A DNA stretch of 64,000 nucleotides from Artemia franciscana (Eukaryota > Arthropoda > Branchiopoda > Anostraca > Artemiidae). Where the stretch lies: contig NC_088868.1 of the NCBI RefSeq assembly GCF_032884065.1, positions 2,351,043 through 2,415,042 on the forward strand, read 5' to 3'. How positions within the stretch are numbered: the first letter of the stretch is position 1; the number at the start of each line of letters is the position of its first letter. Shown here one piece after another: positions 1 to 12,665 of this stretch. A program made the position numbers and the translations under genes. A model generated the notes under the pieces. It was not told where the DNA came from, did not search any database, and was given only the letters and a program-made list of their open reading frames with translations.

Positions 1-60
1 TCCCCGATGATAAGTCTGGAATTTTAAATAAGTTTGGCAATTTTCATTTATTCATCTTTT

Positions 61-199
<139 letters not shown>

Positions 200-604
200 G
201 TTATGGTTTATTTATAATAGTTTTAATTAAATAATTGAGGTTAAAGTAAATAGTCGAGTTAATAGGTAAGTAGATACGCGAACTTTAACGCGACCGCAAA
301 CCCTCATAGGCTTTCTCCAGCGCGAAAGTTTTGTTTAATTTATTTATTTGTTTGGGAATTTCCAATAATTAAAACTTATATATATATATATATGAACATC
401 AAAATTTGTTAGCATAAGTAAGCTTCAATAAAAAAGACTTTTAGTTTATTAAAGAGACTATTGAGTTTTGAATTCTGTCTGAAAACTGAATTGAACATTG
501 TGTAACTTTTGGCCCATTAGATTCATAATAATCGCCAGAATTTAGAAAATAAGGACCCGTGGGAAAGTAAGTTTCTGGAGTTTTTGAGTGAGGAATCTGG
601 AGGA
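200..604. other. non-coding stretch, nothing recognised
   Basis: AT-rich DNA with one short TA run. I see no ORF, RNA gene or repeat that recurs in the window. Confidence 0.6.
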
Positions 605-1019
605 AACTTTCGCCTCTTTCTATTTTATCTACTTTCTATTATAACTATTTTCTACTTTCTTTCTATTATTACTACTTTTCGCTTTATTGTCTAAGCAAGA
701 CTGCTTCTTGAAAAGAAGCTCCCTTTTGGATATTGGATTTAGTGTTTACTCTTTCTATTTTATCTACTTTCTATTATAACTATTTTCTACTTTCTTTCTA
801 TTATTACTACTTTTCGCTTTATTGTCTAAGCAAGACTGCTTCTTGAAAAGAAGCTCCCTTTTGGATATTGGATTAAGTGTTTTATCTACTTTCTATTTAA
901 TCTACTTTCTATTATAACTATTTTCTACTTTCTTTCTATTATTACTACTTTTCGCTTTATTGTCTAAGCAAGACTGCTTCTTGAAAAGAAGCTCCCTTTT
1001 GGATATTGGATTTAGTGTA
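605..1019. repeat. tandem repeat, about 136 bp x 3
   Basis: Three head-to-tail copies. The marker GCTTTATTGTCTAAGCAAG recurs at 681, 816 and 954, so the spacing is 135 and 138 bp. Each unit contains a CTTTCTATTATAAC-type pyrimidine stretch and a small inverted repeat (CTTCTTGAAAAGAAG). The third copy has an extra TTTCTATTTAATCTAC duplication at its left edge. No coding potential. Confidence 0.9.
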
Positions 1020-1079
1020 TACTGCTTTTGTAGTTAGGATTGGTTTTACCATTAAATTAAAAATAAATGTTTTTTCTAC

Positions 1080-2170
1080 TGAAAATAAGGAACAACATTA
1101 AAACTTAAAAAGAACATAAATTATTTTACATATGAGAGTGGTCCTTCATCAACCCTTGCTTTTTATGCTGAAGTCCTTAAATATTTCATTCAAACTCAAT
1201 TGCCCTTGTGTTTCAGGAGTCGTTCTTAAAGAATTGTGAAAAAAATTATACTGTAGCTTAGCAGAAACCCCATCCCCCACCCCCAATATACGGAATAATT
1301 TATGTTTGTTCTAGGTTTTAATGTTGCCCCTTAATTTCAGTTGAAAAAACTCGTTTATTTTTATATAGTTTTTGAGATTTTTCAAATCCTGCCAGGGAAT
1401 CCTCCCCTCCTCACAGAAAATAATCCCATGAAAAATCTTCGCCGCAGAGAATTCCCCTCCCTTTTAAAATTTTCGTATATTTCCCAGAAACAAATACTAT
1501 ATGTTAAGAGTGGCAAATTGTATAACTTGCAGTCCTTTCCCCAGGGGCTATGGGGAGTCATAACATCCCCAGAGGTGTAGGATTGGACCTTCCAACTACT
1601 GAACCCAATGGTTATTTAAAAAATTTGACCGGATGTCTTTGGGGGGAGTGCGTGGGAGGGGGTCTAGTTGCCCCTTAATCTTTCTTATCAATTGAAAAAG
1701 CAACTAGAAGTTTTAATTTTCATTCGAATGAGCCCTTTCCTAATCATTGGTTTAATTCGATCACCCCTGAAACAAAAAACACACACAAAAAAAAACGGAC
1801 AAAACAAATAAACACGTATCCCAGATCTTTTTTCCGTTAAAAAAAATACAAAACATATATTTTTGTTGCTAGAAACTTGAAAGCTGTACAATAGTGTTGC
1901 CTCATATACTGAATCTGATAACGTGATTTTTAATATTGCTTGAATTTGGGGAGAGGGGGTAAGAAGCTCTCCTCTTTAGAAAATCAGGCAGATTTTCCTT
2001 ATTCGTAATTTCTGATGGGTAACATTAAACCTGATGAATTTTATATGTTCGAGATCAGCATCAAAATTCTTTATTTCAGAGTTTCAGTTGCTAAAAGACT
2101 GAATCGCTTCTTACTTACAGTTCGTTACTACGAAATATTTGATAAATATTTCATAGTTCATTGATAAGCA
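1080..2170. repeat. dispersed repeat family A, copy 1
   Basis: Blocks in the same order recur at about 24640-25800: a 'tgtttcagga' block, a '(t)ggggagtcat' block, a block with '(c)actagaa(g)tttttaat', a block with 'ctgaatctgatnncgtga' and a terminal block 'cttacttacagttcgtta'. The copies are clearly homologous but strongly diverged. There is no ORF. I cannot name the family. A partial member lies near 48340-48500, and a short piece near 13195-13260. Confidence 0.65.
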
Positions 2171-2420
2171 TATCACAGTTTGCTTGGTGAGTTCTTCCAG
2201 AAAATTTATTTTAAGTCCGTTATATACATTCAGTTATTTATTATATTAATTCTTCTTTCTTAAATTTTTGTTTATTCTGTTGCACTCAGTATTTGACAGA
2301 AGTTAAACACTAATCGCAAATCACTAATCTAAAATCACTAATTGTAATATAATTGTATATTTTCTTTTTTTATGTAATTCGGAAATCAATTTACTAAGAT
2401 TTATGAAGTTCTGACTGAAA

Positions 2421-2459
2421 AAAGGTCATTAGCCTGCCAGTGGCAGGCTGATGACCTTT
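2421..2459. repeat. 39-bp near-perfect palindrome
   Basis: Arms of 19 nt (AAAGGTCATTAGCCTGCCA and its complement) are separated by a single G, with one T/C difference. As DNA it can form a cruciform and as RNA a long hairpin. It lies in otherwise plain AT-rich DNA with no ORF. Its function is unknown. Confidence 0.85.
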
Positions 2460-2559
2460 AAAGATAAAATTTTGGTTGGAGAAACGGGGCACATTAGGGA
2501 TTCGAGAAAATGAGAGTGGTAGCGAAAAATTACTGTCAGACGTTAGAGTCATCACCTAA

Positions 2560-2830
2560 ATTATTTTTTTCTATCTTCATTGTCATAACTAATTTTATCA
2601 ATTTAAGTATATTTCAATATACATTTAGTTTATTAAATTTTTTTTCAGTTTATTTCAGTATTCATTTTATTTCAGTATTCAGTTTGTTATAGTATTATTC
2701 ATCCAGTGAAAAGAAGATGGAAACGATGGTGAAAAATATTATTCAGTTTATTTCAGTATTAAGTATTCAGTTTATTTCAGTATACATCCAGTGGGAAGAA
2801 GATGGAAACGATAGTGAAAAATATTTTAAG
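2560..2830. repeat. AT-rich imperfect repeats (TTTATTTCAGTATTCAG)
   Basis: The motif TTTATTTCAGTATTCAG recurs several times. A longer unit, CATCCAGTGnnAAGAAGATGG plus AAACGATnGTGAAAAATATT, occurs twice about 86 bp apart (near 2700 and 2786). No gene is seen here or in the flanks up to the MITE. Confidence 0.7.
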
Positions 2831-3003
2831 TCATTTGCCTGTGAAGAACGTCTCATCCGTCTCCAATCCTGAATGCCTTGATTATTATTACAGTCTTGCT
2901 GAAAATGATGTTTGTTTATAGTTTCAGTCATTAAATAGGAAGTTCAATTGATACAGTTTTTTTTTCAAGGATATTACAAAGATTATGGGCAACCTTACAA
3001 TAG

Positions 3004-3241
3004 TTAAAACTAGTTCTAGTGTCAACGTAATAAAAACTATCAACGGCATCTAGCATGTGGCGACACTAAGTATTTTTAAGCTCTTTGAGGAACTGAGATA
3101 AAATACTTATTACTACCCTAATTTTACCAACTACATTAATTAAATCAATTATTCATATTATTATACTGAAAAAATACCAAGTGTCGCCAAACGGTAGATG
3201 CCGTTGATATATTTTTTTCTGTCGACACTATCGCCAGTTTC
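3004..3241. mobile_element. MITE-like element with long inverted ends (copy 1)
   Basis: The two ends are inverted copies of each other over about 75 bp. The left end has CTAGTGTC, then ATCAACGGCATCTA, then GGCGACACT. The right end has AGTGTCGCC, then TAGATGCCGTTGAT, then GACACTATCGCC. The roughly 90-bp centre is AT-rich and has no ORF. Length, long TIRs and lack of coding fit a foldback or MITE-type non-autonomous DNA transposon. A related copy lies just beyond the LINE remnant. Confidence 0.75.
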
Positions 3242-4120
3242 CAATCAATCAATCAATCAATCAATTTATTGATACTAAAAGAAAAAACTATTACAAAAGT
3301 TAAGTGGTTACTAGGCCCAAGAAGCTTTGCTTGTAATGGACCACAGAGAACAAGAATAAAACACTATAATAAAATATATACAAAAAAAAAAAAAAAAAAA
3401 AAAAAACACTGGAACAAGACAAGGACATTGAATAGATAGGATATTTAACAGATAGAAGATTTAGAAGTAGATTTAACATATAGCTGAAAATGATTTTAAA
3501 AGAAGAGAAGAGACATACAAATTAGGAAAGGATTAATAAAGAGAGAAAAATTATTGAATTGGAAATACCCGACGAAATAATTCCTTTGCAGAAAGAAAAA
3601 GAGGGACATCCGAAGGGATGGAGTTCCATAATAGAATTGATTGATATACTGGAGACCTCTGGCCTGCTGTAGAAGATCGTTTTGGTAAAATAAATCGTCG
3701 AGAAGAATTACGTAAAGAAGAAAAGTACCTACCTGAGCCTGTCCGTGAGAAAAACTGCTATAGGGGCGGTGGGAGAGTACCTAGAAAAGCAGAATGCGCA
3801 AAATAAAGAGTACTTTTACCTATAATATGATCCAGCGGAGCTATTCCAGTATCATTATAAAGATCAGAGGAAGGGTAAAGCCGAGGGAGAAGAAAAGTAG
3901 CCTTCACTGCCCTATTTTGGGCTCTTTGAAGTGAGCAGAGAAGAGATTTATTAGTATTGCCCCAGACAGAGCAGCAATAAGAAAGGTAAGGATAAATAAA
4001 AGCATAATAAAGAGAAATCATAATATCAGGAGGAAGAAAGAGTATGATTAATTTGCAAAAGTGGTAACTGAGGCTAGTGACGACGAAAAAACTGCTAACG
4101 CCATCTAAGTCTGGTGACAC
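3242..4120 (-). mobile_element. LINE remnant, CR1/Jockey-like reverse transcriptase C-terminus
   Basis: The minus strand from about 4120 to 3758 reads open for 120 residues and contains ISLYYAFIYPYLSYCCSVWG followed by a Q-R-A-Q-N-R-A-V block. This is the usual C-terminal signature of CR1/Jockey-type non-LTR reverse transcriptases. After a frame break the reading continues to about 3570 as '...LLWNSIPSDVPLFLSAKELF', the typical WN-x-P tail. A 3' UTR follows, with an A-rich stretch near 3385 and a terminal (TTGA)n repeat at 3242-3268, read on this strand. The 5' part and the catalytic core are missing, so this is a 5'-truncated dead copy. It lies between two related MITEs. Confidence 0.8.
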
Positions 4121-4465
4121 CTGATATTTTTTTTCTCAACGTAATATTAGAATAATTAATTAGATCAGTTGATAAAATTAGGCTGTACTGTGGTGGCGCA
4201 GTGGGTTTGACCTTAGCTTGGTAACACGGGACCCAGAGATCGAATCACGCAGCAGGAATGCTCTGCAGGGCCGACGCAGGGACCTTAGTAGTCAAGAAGC
4301 GTCGTTAATTCTTAAATAAAAATAAAGTAAAATTAGGCTAGTAATAAATGTCTGATCTCAGTTCTTAACAGAAAAATAGTTACAAAGCTTGAAAAAATGC
4401 CAAGTGTCGCAATTGTTAGATGGTGCTGGTAGTTTTTTTTGTGTCGATCCTAGCACCAGTTTCTA
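4066..4465. mobile_element. MITE-like element (copy 2), interrupted by a SINE
   Basis: The left end has GAGGCTAGTGACGACG, AACGCCATCTAA and GGTGACACCTGATATTTT. The right end, reverse-complemented, has the same order: GGTGCTAGGATCGACAC, AGCACCATCTAA and GCGACACTTGGCATTTTT. These ends also match copy 1 at 3004-3241. A SINE with its own target duplication sits inside. No coding capacity. Confidence 0.7.
4185..4328 (+). mobile_element. tRNA-derived SINE, complete, with 11-bp target duplication
   Basis: The element is bracketed by a perfect 11-bp direct repeat, AAAATTAGGCT, at 4174-4184 and 4329-4339. The head has a polymerase III A-box-like TGGCGCAGTGG and a B-box-like GAGATCGAATC. The 3' end is A/T-rich (TTCTTAAATAAAAATAAAGT). 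The same tRNA-like head recurs at about 59438-59493 inside a Helitron. The target duplication and the tail show that it was copied through RNA by a LINE reverse transcriptase. Confidence 0.85.
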
Positions 4466-4504
4466 TTCTTATAAGTTATTCATACTCTTTAAGGTGTCAT
4501 AATA

Positions 4505-5150
4505 TTCATGAGGGAGAAGACCCACATGTACGCAGAAAGAGAAATAGAAAAAAGATGTGCGCAGAAAGAGAAATATAAAAAAGATGTATGCAGAAAGAAA
4601 AATAGAAAAAAGATTTACGCAGAAAGAGAAATATAAAAAAGATGTATGCAAAAAGAGAAATAGAAAAAAGATGTGCGCAGAAAGAGAAATATAAAAAAAA
4701 GTGTATGCAGAAAGAGGATTAGAAAAAAGATGTACGCAGAAAGAGATATAAAAAAAAGATGTACGCAGAGAGAAGTATAAAAATTATGTACGTAGAAAGA
4801 GAAATAGAAAAAAGATGTACACAGAAAGAGAAACATAAAAAAGATGTACGCAGAAAGAGAAATAGAAAAAAGATGTACGCAGAAAGAGAAATAAAAAAAA
4901 GATGTGCGCAGAGAGAAATATAAAAAATATGAACGCAGAAAGAAAAATATATAAAATATGTACGCAGAAAGAAAAATATAAAAAAGATGGACGCAGAAAG
5001 AGAAATATAAAAAAGATGTTCGCAGAAAAAGAAATAGAAAAAAAAGATGTACAAAGAGAAAAATATAAAAAAGATTACGCAGAAAGAAATTAAAAATAAA
5101 CATGTACGTAGAAAGAGAAATAGAAAGTCAGTTAATAGAAAAAAGATGAA
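4505..5150. repeat. 29-bp minisatellite
   Basis: More than 20 degenerate copies of a unit like GATGTACGCAGAAAGAGAAA followed by TAGAAAAAA. It produces long low-complexity open frames on both strands (Phe/Leu/Ser-rich on minus, Lys/Glu-rich on plus), which are by-products of the repeat. It starts about 40 bp after MITE copy 2. Confidence 0.9.
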
Positions 5151-5159
5151 GTAACGGAA

Positions 5160-5965
5160 AAACATAGGAAACATCGGGGATTCTTGTGATTTTGGGGGAG
5201 GAGCTAGATAATACTGTTTTCTTTCAAGACTTCTTGGGTAAACTGAACTCTTTATTTTTTGTTCTTTATGGCCTTGTAAATTTTACCTTTTTGGTTTTTA
5301 AGAAATGCTCAAGACAATCGAAATCCCATAGTGATTAAAGGATTGGTAATCTCTCGGATATCTTAATTAGCTACTAAATAACAAAGAAGTTCGTATTTTT
5401 TTTTATATTTAAGAGGGAGGGTTGAATAAAGGTAACAGAGTGTGACCCCTCCCCCCTATATCTAAATTTGTATACATAGAACAAATGTAACACAAGGAGA
5501 AATCAGTTCCTGAAAAACCGTCTGGGTGTCTGGGCCTGATGCAAAACCCGCTGTTCCTTTCAGCTTGGTCTCTCCAACTTTAAAAAAATAATTGAAACCC
5601 TGTCTCTGGCTTCTAAAATGCGATGAAAGCAGTATTTGTAGTTTTATTTGTTGTTTTTTTTTTCTAAATACTTTTTTCCCTGTGTTGTCAATGCTTAAAA
5701 ATATTCGCAATACGTTCCGAATCTTTTTACCCTGCGAATCCGAAAAGTTTGAAGCTTAGCAGAAATCGTTTTTAAAAATTGGACTTGCTTTAAAAATCAA
5801 ATATCTGTGAAAAGGGCCGTAAGAAAAGACATTAAATCGCGCAAATAGTAAAAATCTGGTAATTGCAAAAATATTTGCATGTATTTTTGCTTTAGTACTC
5901 AAATATCTTGGGAAAGAAAGACAGTAAGTTATCTCACATTGTCCGTGGTTAGAAGACAAGCCAGC
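5160..5965. other. non-coding stretch, nothing recognised
   Basis: No ORF of plausible composition and no repeat shared with the rest of the window was found. The segment ends at a GC-rich hairpin. Confidence 0.5.
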
Positions 5966-5968
5966 AAA

Positions 5969-6001
5969 GCAAAGCCAGGCGGCAAAGCCGCCTGGCTTTG
6001 C
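5969..6001. repeat. GC-rich perfect hairpin beside a Helitron start
   Basis: Two 15-nt arms (GCAAAGCCAGGCGGC and its complement) surround AAA. The hairpin abuts an (AT)n tract that leads into a Helitron 5' end. Its form resembles the 3' hairpin of a rolling-circle element, but its sequence differs from the Helitron hairpin used elsewhere here. Confidence 0.8.
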
Positions 6002-6003
6002 CG

Positions 6004-6012
6004 CCATATATA

Positions 6013-6096
<84 letters not shown>
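6004..6096. repeat. (AT)n microsatellite at a Helitron 5' boundary
   Basis: A TA run broken once near its start, flowing directly into the Helitron 5' sequence TCTATATATATAAAAATAAG. Confidence 0.9.
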
Positions 6097-7991
<1,895 letters not shown>

Positions 7992-8587
7992 TATATATAT
8001 AAATAAGTTGTCTGTGTGTGTGTGTCGAGTGACGTCATGTTTGTGTGTCGACTGACGTCATTTTTGTCGGCTGACGTCATTATAAGGATTGAGTTGTATG
8101 CGTCATGAAGTTGTTTGTCGACTGACGTCATGTTTGTCAACTGATGAAATTACATACCAGGACACAGGGAATATAAATGACGACCGGGAACCTCAAAGAG
8201 AAATTACAGACTGGGACACCCGGACAAAAAACACGACCAGGACACAGGGAATATAAATGACGACCGGGACACAGGAACACAACTACAACGGACATGCCGG
8301 GGGCACAGGCGGGATTTATAAATGACGACCGGGACACAGGGATTGTTCGAATAGAAATTACAGACCGGGACACAAATTACGACCGGGACACTCAAAGAGA
8401 AATTACAAACTGGGACACAGGGACACATCATTAGAATAATGAGGTATAGATCTGAATACGGATTGTTTTTCCATTGGATAATTATATGTTGCATGTTCAA
8501 GAGTCAGTAAACCTGACAATCTATTTATATGCACAGACAATGGGACAGCGAAGAATGTTGTATATTCGCATGGTTTACGTAATTAAA

Positions 8588-8590
<3 letters not shown>
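7992..8590 (+). mobile_element. Helitron derivative, 5' half, abutting the previous copy
   Basis: The 5' leader (TATATATATAAATAAGTTGT) starts directly after the CTAG of the preceding element, so the two are head to tail. The leader carries three TGACGTCA palindromes plus a near match (8028-8128). GACGACCGGGACAC-type repeats and a helicase C-terminal remnant (8430-8585) follow. The element then runs into (AT)n at 8591-8639, where a pogo-like transposon is inserted. Confidence 0.75.

Positions 8591-8639
<49 letters not shown>
8591..8639. repeat. (AT)n microsatellite, pogo insertion site (left)
   Basis: A pure TA run. It corresponds to the (AT)n that follows the helicase remnant in the other Helitron copies. 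It ends at the left inverted repeat of the pogo-like transposon, with TA at 8638-8639 as the presumed target duplication. Confidence 0.9.
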
Positions 8640-8642
<3 letters not shown>

Positions 8643-8823
8643 GAGAGGGGGGCGAAACCGTACGTTTTTGAGTTTTTGACCCCTATAAGATGTTCTTCTA
8701 AAGATACAAACTTTGTTTTTACATGAACAGAAAGCTTAAATATTCATCTTTCTTAAGATTTTTTTTCAATGACTTCCATCAAGTCGTTTCTCAGTGAGAC
8801 CCTAAAACATATGACGTCTTAAA

Positions 8824-8863
8824 GTGTCCGAAGTCGCCCCTACCGTGGGGCGACTTCGGACAC
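8824..8863. repeat. subterminal palindrome of the pogo-like element (left)
   Basis: Perfect 17-bp arms (GTGTCCGAAGTCGCCCC and its complement) around TACCGT. A related imperfect palindrome lies near the right end at 11479-11520. These may be transposase-binding sites; that is inference from their position and repetition. Confidence 0.85.
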
Positions 8864-9003
8864 ATGAGGGGCATTTTCGGACATCTATTAGTTAACGATT
8901 CAAACAGTGCATTCAGATAATATAAAAGTAGCAGCATTAACTGGAATATCAAAAGAACTTTAAAGGCATTTCACATTATTATTTTATTGCATAGCGAGAC
9001 AAG

Positions 9004-11035
9004 TCACACCCTAATACAAGGCCTTTGACTACCTGCTTGTCCTGTCCCTCTTGCAGCAAAAGGAGTAGGCAACTTCATAATTATATCATCAAAATCAGTT
9101 TCATCGAAACAATGAGTTTCAGCACAATCGGGCAATTCTGGGAAGATGAACTTTTCACTTGATTTGTGGAGGTAGTTTATTTTAGCTAATCTGCCACTCA
9201 CTTCTTCAATCTCACCAAGATAGTGTTGCAATCTTTGATGTTTGAAATTTGATGTTTGATGTTTTTGATGTTTTGATGTTCAAAAATTTGATGTTTATCA
9301 GAATTTTTTTTTTCGCCATAAGCCTCACAAGCACAAATTTCCTGGAGAAAATTCTTGGTCAGTCTGAAGTTCACTGACATTTCCAATGTGCAAAGACTCA
9401 TCATCCGAATTGTCTATGAGCTGCATATCTTTGTCTGAACTGCTATCTTGACCCTCCTCGTCAATGGGTAAAAGCTTGGAATTCTTGCAGTGACTCTGAT
9501 TTCAAGGACTCATCTGGTTCACGTTTAGGAATCCATTTTTCAGTTTTCTTGTCAAGCTTTGCCTGAGCCTCTGCTTAAAGGGATTTCTTCTCTTAAGTAT
9601 CTGTCAAAATACTAGTTTCCCCTTTCTTGTTCTTTTTGCGGGGAACCATTTGCATTCTTGCTTTTGGATATGGTCTTATGCTTTCAGGAACTATAGGCAG
9701 GTTTGATGCTGCCTTTGGTTGATCCACCAAGACAGAAGCAGAAGAATAAATTGAACCAGGGTGAGGATCATCCTTAGTAGAATCTGTGGATTCTGTTCTT
9801 CTTGGTCAGGGTGGCTTGTCACTTCAGCTTGTAGGAACTTGGCTTCTGTGAAGACATTCGGATTCAAAGGCCAAATTCCTGCCTTTTCGAAACCAGCTGT
9901 GATGTTATGAGGGTTCAGCTTTTCTAGATTGGGCTGCTTGCACAACTTTGCTATTTCGTGTATTGAAATCCTCCGACCTGGATTCATCTGCAACCAAGTG
10001 TCAAATGACTCCCTGATGGCATGTTTGAATGGTGCATAAATTGAAACATCAAGGGGCTGGATGAGATGAGAGCAATGGAGAGGAAAGGTCAGAAGATGAA
10101 TGCCATTGTCTTTGCACAAGGAAACTACTTCAATTGAAATATGACTTTCATGATTGTCAAACAAGAGCAAAACAGGATTCTCTTTGCTAGGTTTAACTTC
10201 TTTCTGGAAGTGCTGCAATGAACAAACGAAATTTTCCGAGGTCATCCATCCACTGCGATGGACTAAGCCAATGCATCCTGGTGGTCCATCTTGATACATT
10301 CTCTCAGGAGCTTTGACTCTTGGAAAAACAAACACTGATGGAATAGTCTGACCAGTTGCAGACACAAACCACAGCATTGTGGTATTTTCCCCACTTTCTG
10401 CCGACACGGTCTGTGCCACCTGTTTTGCCCCCTTTTTAGCAATCACCTTTGGAGCCTGAAAAACTGTGGGTACTCCTGTTTCGTCGTAGTTCCAAATCCT
10501 ACCAGGACGAAATTGGAACTTGCTATACAGTCCCTGAAGATTACAAAAGAAGGCACCAATTACAGCGGCATTGAAGCCGGCAGCACAAGCCAGGCTTGTA
10601 TTTTCCGGTTTTCTAAGGGGCAAAGTGGCATTACGCTTCATAGATACTTTAAACCAGTCAAATCCTGCTCCTTCATTCAGCTCCCAACTTGGTGGGAATT
10701 TGAGCTTCAGAGTTGTTACCCATTGGTAGGCTAACTTTCTCGTTGCATTTGGATTTAGTCCGTGTTTCAATATTGAGCAGTTTTCGAGGTATATAGCAAG
10801 TTCTCTCTCTTGTTTGGGAGTAAAAACGAACTTGGAACTCTCCTGATCACTATCATTATCATTGTTTGCACTTTGGCTACCCTTCTCAATATCTTGCATT
10901 ATACTCTTGTTGGGTTTCACGGCATCCACAAGGGTAGACTTCTTCAAAGAAAATTCTCCCGCGGCTGATCAGAAAGATGAATTCTCATTTAAGACTTGTC
11001 TCACAGCACGCTTCAGTAATTCTGGATCGGGGGGG
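9004..11035 (-). pseudogene. pogo/jerky-like transposase, broken
   Basis: The main open stretch (10971 down to 9691) holds a CENP-B-type DNA-binding region ending in 'LPLRKPENTSLA', then a DDE_1 nuclease. Its acidic residues are seen in NYDETG (about residue 155), LLFDNHESH (about 264) and QPLDV (about 300), giving a DD35D spacing. The expected N-terminal psq helix-turn-helix can be read upstream as 'PELLKRAVRQVLNENSSF' then TGA (10969-10971) then 'SAAGEFSLKKSTL', so an in-frame stop splits it. A frameshift near 9795 moves the C-terminus to another frame (DSTKDDPHPG ... GETSILTDT), which has further stops. The end reappears at 9231-9004 as HYLGEIEEVS ... FDETDFDDIIMKLPTP. A poly-C run (G on plus, 11031-11042) may be a sequencing or slippage site. 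I judge it a decayed copy with one clearly recognisable protein. Confidence 0.85.
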
Positions 11036-11478
11036 GGGGGGGCACCCCCTTTTCGAATATAGGTGCAAAACATCTGTAAAATCAAAATCTAAAATGTCAA
11101 GGACGGAGAGAGATATGTCCCAAAGTTTTGTGAGCTGACTTTCTTTGAGAAAACATACTTCAAAAATAGTTCTTTGTCTGGGTGTCTGGATTGATGAATA
11201 ATAGATTTTAGTTGTGGGATTCTCGCGCTGGGGTGACCTCCTCTGTTAACTCCTATCTTTTATGCTTTTTTATGACGAGATGTTGTGTTTTTTCTATGCA
11301 TTTGTACTGTCCCAGCCTTACGAGCTCTGCTCTCTGTTGGTTCATAATATTGTTTTTGTTTTTTGAAAGTTGAATTTAATACATTCCTATTCCTAGTCTA
11401 TAATAAAATTGAAATATTTGGTAATTTCCTAGCCCTTGCGACTTCCAATTCCAGACTATTAGATACTTCCATCAGCAT

Positions 11479-11520
11479 GGGGCGAAACCGGACACCTCGA
11501 AATGTGTCCGGAGTCGCCCC
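11479..11520. repeat. subterminal palindrome of the pogo-like element (right)
   Basis: GGGGCGAAACCGGACAC faces GTGTCCGGAGTCGCCCC across 8 bp, with two mismatches. It mirrors the palindrome at the other end and also repeats the GGGGCGAAACC part of the terminal inverted repeat. Confidence 0.8.
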
Positions 11521-11905
11521 CAAAAAACTGTCCGGAGTCACCCCTTATTGACACCATTTTTAAAATTTTACTTTTTTTTGGAAACCGCCAAACATTTCTT
11601 GATGAAAATTACGAGGAAAATACCGGAAACATACCTCTTATGATCCTTCTAACTTACAAACCTGTAGCTAAAATAACTTGGAAAATATTTGACGAGGACG
11701 ATAGGTGTCAAAATTTCCAGAGAGTATATAAAAACTTCTTCACCTCTTATCTCAGTTGTCTTTGACATCAAATATTCAAAACTTCCGCCTGATGTGTGAT
11801 ACATGAATGGCATCTAGCAGCGATTTTCTGAATGAATTAGTTCAAAGACTTTGGACGAGAGGTCCAACGGACGGTTTCGCCCCCGTATGGTTTCGCCCCC
11901 CTCTC

Positions 11906-11910
<5 letters not shown>

Positions 11911-11981
<71 letters not shown>
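11911..11981. repeat. (AT)n microsatellite, pogo insertion site (right)
   Basis: A pure TA run. It continues straight into a Helitron 5' leader (ACTTGTCTGTGTG). Confidence 0.9.
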
Positions 11982-11983
<2 letters not shown>

Positions 11984-12575
11984 CTTGTCTGTGTGTGTGT
12001 GTCTGTCGAGTGACGTCATGTTTGTGTGTCGACTGACGTCATGTTTGTCGACTGACGAAATTAAAGACCGGGACATCGGGACACAAATGACGACCGGGAC
12101 ATAGGGAATATAAATGACGACCGGGACACTCAAAGAGAAAGTGACCAGGACACAAGGAATGTTCGATTAGCAATCACCTCAACAAAGCACCGGGACACAA
12201 ATGACGACCGGAACACAGGGAATATAAATGACGACCAGGACACTCAAAGAGAAAGTGACCGGGACACAAGGAATGTTCGATTAGCAATCAGGGACACAGG
12301 GAAACAACAACAACGGGGACGCCGGGGAGCACAGGGGGATATATAAATGACGACCAGGACGCTCAAAGAGAAATTACAGACCGGGACACCGGAACACAAA
12401 TGACGAACAGGACACAGGGAAACAACAACAACAGGGACGCCGGGCGGCACAGGGGATATATAAATGACGACGGGGACACAGGGAATGTTCGATTAGCAAT
12501 CACCATCAATAAAGCTCAAGGGCAATCATTAGAATAATGAGGTATAGATCTGAATACAGATTGTTTTACCCATGG

Positions 12576-12665
<90 letters not shown>

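Larger units (their letters stand above)
8640..11908 (-). mobile_element. pogo-like (Tc1/mariner superfamily) DNA transposon, 3269 bp
   Basis: The terminal inverted repeat is GGGGAGAGGGGGGCGAAACC, extended by (G/A)TACG, at both ends (25 bp, one mismatch). TA flanks both sides. Subterminal palindromes with TGTCCGnAGTCGCCCC lie near each end. The interior, on the minus strand, carries a transposase with a DDE_1 domain of the pogo/jerky group. It is inserted in Helitron-derived (AT)n, and TA is the target expected of this superfamily. The target duplication cannot be proved inside a TA repeat. The transposase is broken, so the copy is not autonomous. Confidence 0.85.

Noticed and set aside
4469..5174. 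Minus-strand frames of up to 162 codons rich in Phe, Leu and Ser
   Set aside because: They follow the 29-bp minisatellite in two frames at once and have no real domain or transmembrane design.
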